Positions 62,701-64,000 of a DNA stretch of 64,000 bases are shown in pieces. Every line of letters starts with the position of its first letter. The first letter of the stretch is position 1. The position numbers and the translations under genes were made by a program. The notes below the pieces were generated by a model. That model saw nothing but the letters and a program-made list of their open reading frames with translations. It searched no databases and was not told the DNA's origin. Source of the DNA: Vanessa cardui (taxonomy: Eukaryota > Arthropoda > Insecta > Lepidoptera > Nymphalidae); assembly GCF_905220365.1 (NCBI RefSeq), contig NC_061152.1:1973001-2037000 (forward strand), in the 5' to 3' direction.

Positions 62701-63979
62701 CATTTTTCATTTATATAATTTTCTGTATACTCTGTTGGTACATAAATAAATAAATAAATAAAATTTCGTAGTAAGCCAAGTAACAACGTTGACAGCGGCA
62801 TCATTTCTTTTCATTTCCGCGGTACGTTTAAGACCTCGTATAAAAACTATCATAATACCGGTACTGGGCTTATTAGACCCGGAAACGTTTATGAAACTAA
62901 AACTGTGTGATTTGATGCTATTGTATTTTATTTCTTCAGTGACAAAGAAGCCCCTTATTAACGTATGAAAAATCAAAATAAACTTTATTCAAGTAGGCTT
63001 TTACAAACATTTAACAATTAAGTGAAGCTACCACCAGTTCGGAAAGTAGGTACCGACAAGTACCTACCGGCAAGAAACTCAGTAGTTACTCATTTAAAAA
63101 AATACAAAGTCATGTTAGTTAAATACAATTATTTAAATTAATATATCCTGCTTGGAAGTCAACAGGTTTTAACTTCACGCTTTTTTATCATCTACAAATG
63201 GATGTACACCATAGCTTTCTGTTTTCAATGGGCATCATATAAATATATTTGTCTATTTCCTATAATATATTAAACAGACGTCATGGCCTCCTTACGACGG
63301 AGAAACTTTACTGTCACACTTATATTAATATATTGTAATTTAAGTAGTTCGGGATGGCCAAAATAATATTATCGATTTACAATGATGCTCCAATCTCTCT
63401 ATCCTTTGTTAGAATGTCACGCTATCGCCCAATAGGCTATTTGACTGGTTTTTAAAATCCATTTTATATTATTTAGTAGAAGTTAAGGAACCCAGTAAAA
63501 GTTGTGTATTTTTATTTCTAGTAAATATTTACCGAAAAATATCATATTAAAAATTCCATATTTAAATAACGCGCGCAAAAACGCTACTTGGACAATATGG
63601 CGCTGCAATGGGGTCGGTGACGTCACTTGCCTGTATTTTAATCTGTGGTACATATAGTAGAAAAGCAAAGTTTACAAGAAAGTGACTTCATCATAAGCCC
63701 GGCCAAATCAGGAGCGTTTTGTGTGACGTGACAAACATTTGAGAAAATGCATTTTTATTTATGGATTTTTTAATAAATTAAGTATTATTTTCAACTTTCG
63801 TGCTGTGGGGAATTTACAGGCTATTGTTGTTGCTTGATATGAATTTCTTCGTCAATTTCAGATGCATGTAACAAGAGTGATAGAGGGGTCTGAAAGCAGT
63901 ACGTTTAAGCAATACTTCCACAACTGGGATGCTGTTATGCCTTCCAGTAGTTCTGTCAGGTCCATCGCTTCTGACATTG
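45741..63979 (+). CDS. Gel: Gelsolin, exons 1-9 (3' part outside the window)
   Basis: Gelsolin severs and caps actin filaments under calcium control. The join is 45741-45803, 52061-52135, 52502-52694, 54984-55099, 56099-56276, 57604-57695, 58873-58986, 59368-59499 and 63862-63979, with GT-AG borders and matching phases: about 360 residues. G1: PGIKIWTIEKFEPV, YGKFYNGDSYIVLK (Asp40), HDVHFWLGSQTTQD (57-70), GAAAILTVTLDD (73-84), GGKAVHHREVQGHE (87-100), LGYF. G2 spans about 145-240 (RDHCFILEVDHDIF, then a DDDYGLFFEALG acidic stretch). G3 starts about 242 (SASAVYFYKVAVGD, CSGIYIWLGNDVDE, STFKQYFHNW). There is no signal peptide from this start, so this isoform would be cytoplasmic. Oddities: Lys71 where calcium-binding gelsolins usually have Glu after QD, and VLVPEG replacing the W-x-G core of G2. 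Confidence 0.92.
45917..46455. mobile_element. MITE-I interrupted by SINE-B
   Basis: The left part 45917-46022 (CAGATGTCGCATCGGCAAAA) and right part 46304-46455 (ATGCACTTGCTTTCTCGG to ACATCTAAGTTGTGTCGTA) match the complete copy at 5859. SINE-B lies between. Confidence 0.75.
46028..46303 (-). mobile_element. SINE-B inside MITE-I
   Basis: GCGGACGAGCATATGCGCCA to GCCCTACCACCAAG. Confidence 0.8.
46712..47030 (-). mobile_element. Family J non-coding element
   Basis: ACCCATTACGTCCGTAATCC, TCATAATCATACTAATAACG and GGCAAAAATTGAATAGCCTA; reverse orientation. Confidence 0.75.
47040..47395. other. Unassigned intronic sequence
   Basis: An open stretch from 47197 has no splice or domain support. Nothing else recognised. 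Confidence 0.35.
47398..47510 (-). repeat. Family D-related repeat (subfamily 2)
   Basis: CCACTGAGTTTCTTTCGCCG, CCGAACCGGTGGTACTG and CAATAAGAAAGTGTAATGC. It is the reverse of 53166-53300. Confidence 0.6.
47515..47712 (-). mobile_element. SINE-C joined to segment P
   Basis: ATTGGACAACATCACATTCT to GACCACGGACGTCGTC. The next 135 bp (segment P) are shared with the SINE-C at 54315. Confidence 0.8.
47713..47850 (-). repeat. Segment P, reverse copy
   Basis: AATGTATTGTGTATAATTTC, CGTTAGTGTATGTTCGTCTA and AAGTTAGATACACATCAAC match 54190-54312 in reverse. Confidence 0.75.
48243..48421 (-). mobile_element. SINE-A, 3' half, cut by LINE insertion
   Basis: AACAACAACAACAGCCTGTA to TTTCCTCACGATGTTTTT. 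The rest of the same SINE resumes at 51382. Confidence 0.9.
48302..50983 (+). CDS. LINE ORF2: endonuclease C-terminus plus reverse transcriptase, fused in frame to antisense SINE
   Basis: An open frame of 893 codons. The first 39 or so codons (from the ATG) come from the reversed SINE-A and are not LINE sequence. LINE protein begins near residue 40. The last part of an APE-type endonuclease follows: LGVFYSPSL, the MGDFNTCLL motif (about 89-97) and FSYHDLI (about 158-165). The reverse transcriptase then has YSDYRPISILPFLSKILEKL (about 445-465), GFRSGHSTTTALI, LLDFSNAFNNVD (about 515-527), GVPQGGVLSPLLF (about 572-584) and the YADD catalytic box (about 603-606). The C-terminus is complete. No stop or frameshift was found, so the copy is young. 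It lacks most of the endonuclease, so it cannot move on its own. It is probably of the CR1/Jockey group. Confidence 0.9.
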   Translation: MRRRFGTYSTTLLQCGLAEYTCGRIFMKFVTWRFPHDVFDAAEHLLLEVVLSHSKILLGVFYSPSLLINYFSAFESLLETLTPLYSQTIIMGDFNTCLLKNDNRSNKLVSIIEACDLHILPLSATHKLPNCMPSLLDLIIVSSPDLVCKYGQLPADSFSYHDLIYLSYKIRPPKSKPRILLQRNFGGMDVTRLCDDACQIDWSAVTAAENIDSKVYIFNALLTQLYDIHAPIKPVKIKHLPAPWLTDSLKTLIAKKSYAKSLYKSDKSETNARKYKKIRNRCNTLCRDAQRRHIHKSVENGDTARTWKFLETIGVGKSSKKLSLNNIDIESLNAHFSSSGNSLDIVQKATTLNSISSFPTSNFPPFTFNQFTECDVKKNILSIASNAVGSDCISRNMIIPILDIITPIITHILNYSISSGDYPTSWKDAQIIPLPKKSNPTTYSDYRPISILPFLSKILEKLVYQQLNTFLNKNNLLDPFQSGFRSGHSTTTALIKITDDIRLGMDSKQLTVLTLLDFSNAFNNVDFDILLELLRSINISPSVIDWFRNYLHGRRHRIKVDDTLSTWRNVCAGVPQGGVLSPLLFSIFINTITHNISSLYHMYADDVQIYTQSILEDLPSAIARINDDLSSILNWSNSYGIKVNPNKCQTIVIGSPNLVSRVDWVNLPAITFDGVRIPYSQCVKNLGVYLDRTLSWSCQLQEVSRKTFAAMSSLRRLRYFLPIPTKTMLAQSLLLPILDYADACYLNLTEDQLNKLERLQNIAIRFIFGLRKYDHVSEFRHQLKWLTIRLRRNLHTLSLLYCVLFMPNLPTYLQERFHYLGTSSKFLRSQDNLTLRIPSHSTKFYKKSFTVKAVQLWNALPLCIKQAKNLSIFKKLVKDHFLALSYGDNTFNI
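48422..51381 (+). mobile_element. 5'-truncated LINE (CR1/Jockey-like) inserted in SINE-A
   Basis: It starts abruptly inside the endonuclease, continues through the ORF2 stop and an ATGT-rich stretch (51000-51105), and ends with AATAAAGTATATTATTATTA. TTTTT at each junction (GATGTTTTT / TTTTTCTTCACC) may be the short target duplication. The 3' region is shared with 13615-13775. Confidence 0.9.
51000..51105 (+). repeat. ATGT microsatellite in LINE 3' region
   Basis: Tandem GTAT/ATGT with a few ATCT and AAGT interruptions. The minus-strand Ile/His-rich open frame here is a repeat artefact. Confidence 0.9.
51382..51513 (-). mobile_element. SINE-A, 5' half, after LINE
   Basis: TTCTTCACCGCTGAGCACGA, GGTGCTTGCCTGGGTTTGAA and CGGTTAAGATGCACGCGTTC. 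It completes the SINE begun at 48243. Confidence 0.9.
51520..51800. other. Unassigned GC-rich stretch
   Basis: CGCGGCGGCGAACGCAATGC and GGCCGTAACAAGTGACAATG occur without a supported frame. It may be a repeat with no second copy here. Confidence 0.35.
51819..52048 (+). mobile_element. SINE-C whose tail runs into the exon 2 acceptor
   Basis: GACGACCTCCGTGCTAGCAG, then an intact B box GGGTTCGATTCCCGG, and the tail TTGTCTCATATTTATTTATT. The acceptor AG is at 52059-52060. Confidence 0.88.
52061..52135 (+). CDS. Gel: Gelsolin exon 2
   Basis: KFEPVTIEEQQYGKFYNGDS and YIVLK, 25 codons. Acceptor TATAATTACAG|, donor AAG|GTATGA. It contains the conserved G-D pair of G1. Confidence 0.92.
52198..52468 (+). 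mobile_element. SINE-A filling most of intron 2
   Basis: GAGTCGAGATGACCCAGTGG to AATTACAGGCTTTTGTTGTT. The intron is 366 bp and the SINE is about 270 of them. Confidence 0.88.
52502..52694 (+). CDS. Gel: Gelsolin exon 3
   Basis: Residues 47-110 plus one base; HDVHFWLGSQTTQD and GGKAVHHREVQGHETSQFLG give the strongest gelsolin match in the window. Acceptor CAATCCCAAG|, donor CCTG|GTAAGT. Confidence 0.94.
52810..53093 (+). mobile_element. SINE-B, full length, intron 3
   Basis: CTTGGTGGTAGGGCTTTGTG to CTATCCCATAAAA. Confidence 0.82.
53166..53300 (+). repeat. Family D-related repeat (subfamily 2)
   Basis: AAAAATATTTATTCAAAATA, CTACCACCGGTTTGGAATTT and CGAGAAAAAAAACTCAGCGG. Confidence 0.6.
53300..54185. 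other. Unassigned intronic sequence
   Basis: AT-rich with repetitive T runs. No exon or named repeat recognised. Confidence 0.4.
54190..54312 (+). repeat. Segment P, forward copy
   Basis: GTTGATGTGTATCTAACTTA, CGTAGACGAACATACACTAA and ACACAATACATTGACGA, directly followed by SINE-C. Confidence 0.75.
54315..54530 (+). mobile_element. SINE-C joined to segment P
   Basis: TGACGACCTCCGTGGTCGAG to GATGTTGTCCTATATTTATA. Confidence 0.82.
54722..54957 (-). repeat. Family D repeat ending 26 bp before exon 4
   Basis: GTTGGCTTCCAAGAAGGATA, AACCGGTGGTAGCTTCACTT and GCCTACTTGAATAAAGTTTG. Reverse, near full length. Confidence 0.82.
54984..55099 (+). CDS. Gel: Gelsolin exon 4
   Basis: (A)IRYLEGGNESGFNEVETN, then AGVEKRLLKLSGCDNMRIEE: the end of G1 and the linker into G2. 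Acceptor TTATCATTACAG|, donor GAG|GTAATC. Confidence 0.92.
55130..55560. repeat. Family G Helitron-like pieces in intron 4
   Basis: ACTCGCCCTGGCTTTGCACG and GTCCGTGTATTATATACAAA, then TTTATACTGTGTAATAATAA. The ends face inward across an unrelated 250-bp stretch. Confidence 0.45.
55725..55880 (-). mobile_element. Family Q Helitron-like fragment
   Basis: ACTAGTTGTCGCCCGCATTT, TCATCAAATTCGGTTCAGCG and GACAAACAGAGTTACTTTTA. Confidence 0.55.
56099..56276 (+). CDS. Gel: Gelsolin exon 5
   Basis: VPPEASSLTRDHCFILEVDH, DIFVLVPEGAKATQKRKIIS and VANKLRDDYHNGRATIEII: the core of G2. The canonical Trp-x-Gly after the central strand is replaced by VPEG. Acceptor TCTTCCAG|, donor ATTG|GTAATA. Confidence 0.93.
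56310..56585 (+). repeat. Family L repeat, longest copy
   Basis: AATACATTAAATGC-type start, TCTTGACCGCGTGGAATGGT, CGTTGAATCGCAATTCTGAT and AAGCTTTTTGCACCACTACT. Intron 5. Confidence 0.68.
56680..57300. other. LINE-like scrap and unassigned sequence, intron 5
   Basis: 56740-56800 (GCAACGCACCTGTAAGCCTT) resembles a LINE 3' fragment. The remainder shows nothing recognisable. Confidence 0.35.
57305..57575 (-). mobile_element. SINE-A, head cut, 28 bp before exon 6
   Basis: AACAACAGCCTTTAAATTCC to CATCGGTTAAGATGCAC. The last 30 bases of the head are missing. Confidence 0.9.
57604..57695 (+). CDS. Gel: Gelsolin exon 6
   Basis: (D)EFSSDDDYGLFFEALGSG and SKDDLIDDDDTQ: the end of G2, with two acidic clusters. 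Acceptor AAAAATTTCAG|, donor CAG|GTACAT. Confidence 0.9.
57850..58140. other. Unassigned intronic sequence with GC-rich core
   Basis: GACAAACGCGTCCGTTCGGT and GGTGTGACGTCACCC occur. No family recognised. Confidence 0.35.
58163..58400 (-). repeat. Family L pieces in mixed orientation
   Basis: The first part reads forward (TTTTGACCGCGTGCAATGGT), then GCTTGGCCCTTGGAGTAGTG reads reverse to GATTCAACGGGGAATACTGC. Confidence 0.55.
58445..58743 (+). mobile_element. SINE-A, full length, intron 6
   Basis: AGTCGAGATGGCCCAGTGGT to TTTACAAGCTGTTGTTGTTG. One of the best-preserved copies. Confidence 0.93.
58873..58986 (+). CDS. Gel: Gelsolin exon 7
   Basis: TFTRTSASAVYFYKVAVGDD and LELEELSKPFKQKQLSSE: the first strand and linker of G3. 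Acceptor CCCTTTCGCAG|, donor GAG|GTAACT. Confidence 0.92.
59078..59140 (+). repeat. Family D fragment
   Basis: AATCAAATAAACTTTATTCA to AGCACTTTTGAGTCGTAATT. Confidence 0.65.
59200..59349 (+). mobile_element. Family F fragment ending 18 bp before exon 8
   Basis: ATAATAAAATTACAGTCTGT to TGTTCCGGCTAATCTCTGG. It is cut before the usual 3' half. Confidence 0.72.
59368..59499 (+). CDS. Gel: Gelsolin exon 8
   Basis: DVFILDTPCSGIYIWLGNDV, DEDIKKNYNDIAQKYLEAKE and YPSW: the core of G3 with an intact W-x-G. Acceptor AACTTTCAG|, donor TGG|GTGAGA. Confidence 0.93.
59668..59748. repeat. Long AT dinucleotide microsatellite
   Basis: About 40 uninterrupted TA repeats, then a short ATGT run. Confidence 0.95.
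59800..60430 (-). repeat. Family M repeat
   Basis: Reverse of 3930-4578: CAAAAATGCAATCAGTAAAA, TCTGTCTGTCTG run, TTTAAGCTTCCGTCGCGTG and ATACATGAAATACGCTAA. Confidence 0.75.
60981..62300 (+). pseudogene. Helitron Rep/helicase protein relic
   Basis: Fragments in shifting frames, in family order: MPLKK-type start (60981); a CRYCHA-like Cys motif (about 61297); HFNAAVVPEVTAVVVGTEIT and GVVIIKRHKN (61820-61920); VAETHQSYD; IDGYHLGLYQNI; MIRDNQSNHILKCRQLF and VDMYA (62067-62142); HMHEYAQGALMYVR (about 62253-62295). These are hallmarks of the N-terminal half of Helitron proteins. Stops, shifts and missing blocks leave no function; the HUH nuclease and helicase core are absent. Confidence 0.75.
62338..62420 (+). 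repeat. Family E head fragment
   Basis: AACCGGATAAAAGAAGACGT with the upstream word CATCGATATTCGATAGA, shared with the copy at 20813. Confidence 0.6.
62969..63200 (+). repeat. Family D repeat, near full length
   Basis: AAAATAAACTTTATTCAAGT to CACGCTTTTTTATCATCTAC. Confidence 0.83.
63431..63803. mobile_element. MITE-H, right end missing, in intron 8
   Basis: The left end AATAGGCTATTTGACTGG is intact. TGACGTCA is at 63618-63625. It breaks off at TTCAACTTTCG, where a SINE-A tail scrap begins. Confidence 0.8.
63804..63834 (+). mobile_element. SINE-A tail scrap, 27 bp before exon 9
   Basis: GGGGAATTTACAGGCTATTG and TTGTTGC. Confidence 0.65.
63862..63979 (+). CDS. Gel: Gelsolin exon 9
   Basis: MHVTRVIEGSESSTFKQYFH and NWDAVMPSSSSVRSIASDI: the end of G3 and the start of the G3-G4 linker. 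Acceptor GTCAATTTCAG|, donor ATTG|GTACGT. The gene runs off the window. Confidence 0.9.
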
Positions 63980-64000
63980 GTACGTATTACACCATCAATG

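Overview
The window is repeat-dominated DNA from an insect, almost certainly a moth or butterfly. The evidence is low-GC non-coding sequence, dense tRNA-headed SINEs, Helitron-like ends finishing in CTAGT, RTE, CR1/Jockey-like and mariner elements, and two spliced genes with insect-type exons. No tRNA or rRNA gene, CRISPR array or bacterial-type gene is visible. Everything here was read by eye; family names A-Q are local labels, not database names.

Region 1 (1-36,000) holds no convincing host exon. It is a mosaic: two mariner-type elements (a relic at about 202-1106 and an almost intact copy at 9694-11002), a 727-bp near-palindrome (2716-3442), two 1.5-kb inverted arms (16408-17937 and 23648-25495), an RTE retroposon whose empty site also exists in the window, a foldback element (28001-28670), a hAT-type MITE with a perfect 8-bp target duplication (34061-34289), and more than twenty copies of a roughly 180-bp unit (family E) with conserved ends and a variable core.

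Region 2 (36,115-43,849) is a six-exon plus-strand gene that can be assembled in one continuous frame (208 residues). It predicts a secreted, acidic, lysine-rich protein with a hydrophobic C-terminus like a GPI-anchor signal. I do not recognise its family.

Region 3 (45,741 to the window end) is the first nine coding exons of a gelsolin gene on the same strand. They cover domains G1, G2 and most of G3 (about 360 residues), and the gene continues past the right edge. Its introns carry a LINE nested in a SINE, a decayed Helitron with recognisable Rep-region remnants, and many SINEs and MITEs.

The most interesting patterns are these. Mobile-element ends sit about 12-35 bp upstream of eight of the thirteen internal splice acceptors of the two genes. 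A SINE tail may supply an early polyadenylation signal in the secreted-protein gene. A CRE-carrying MITE lies directly upstream of the gelsolin first exon. Family E looks like a head-to-tail capable dispersed unit.
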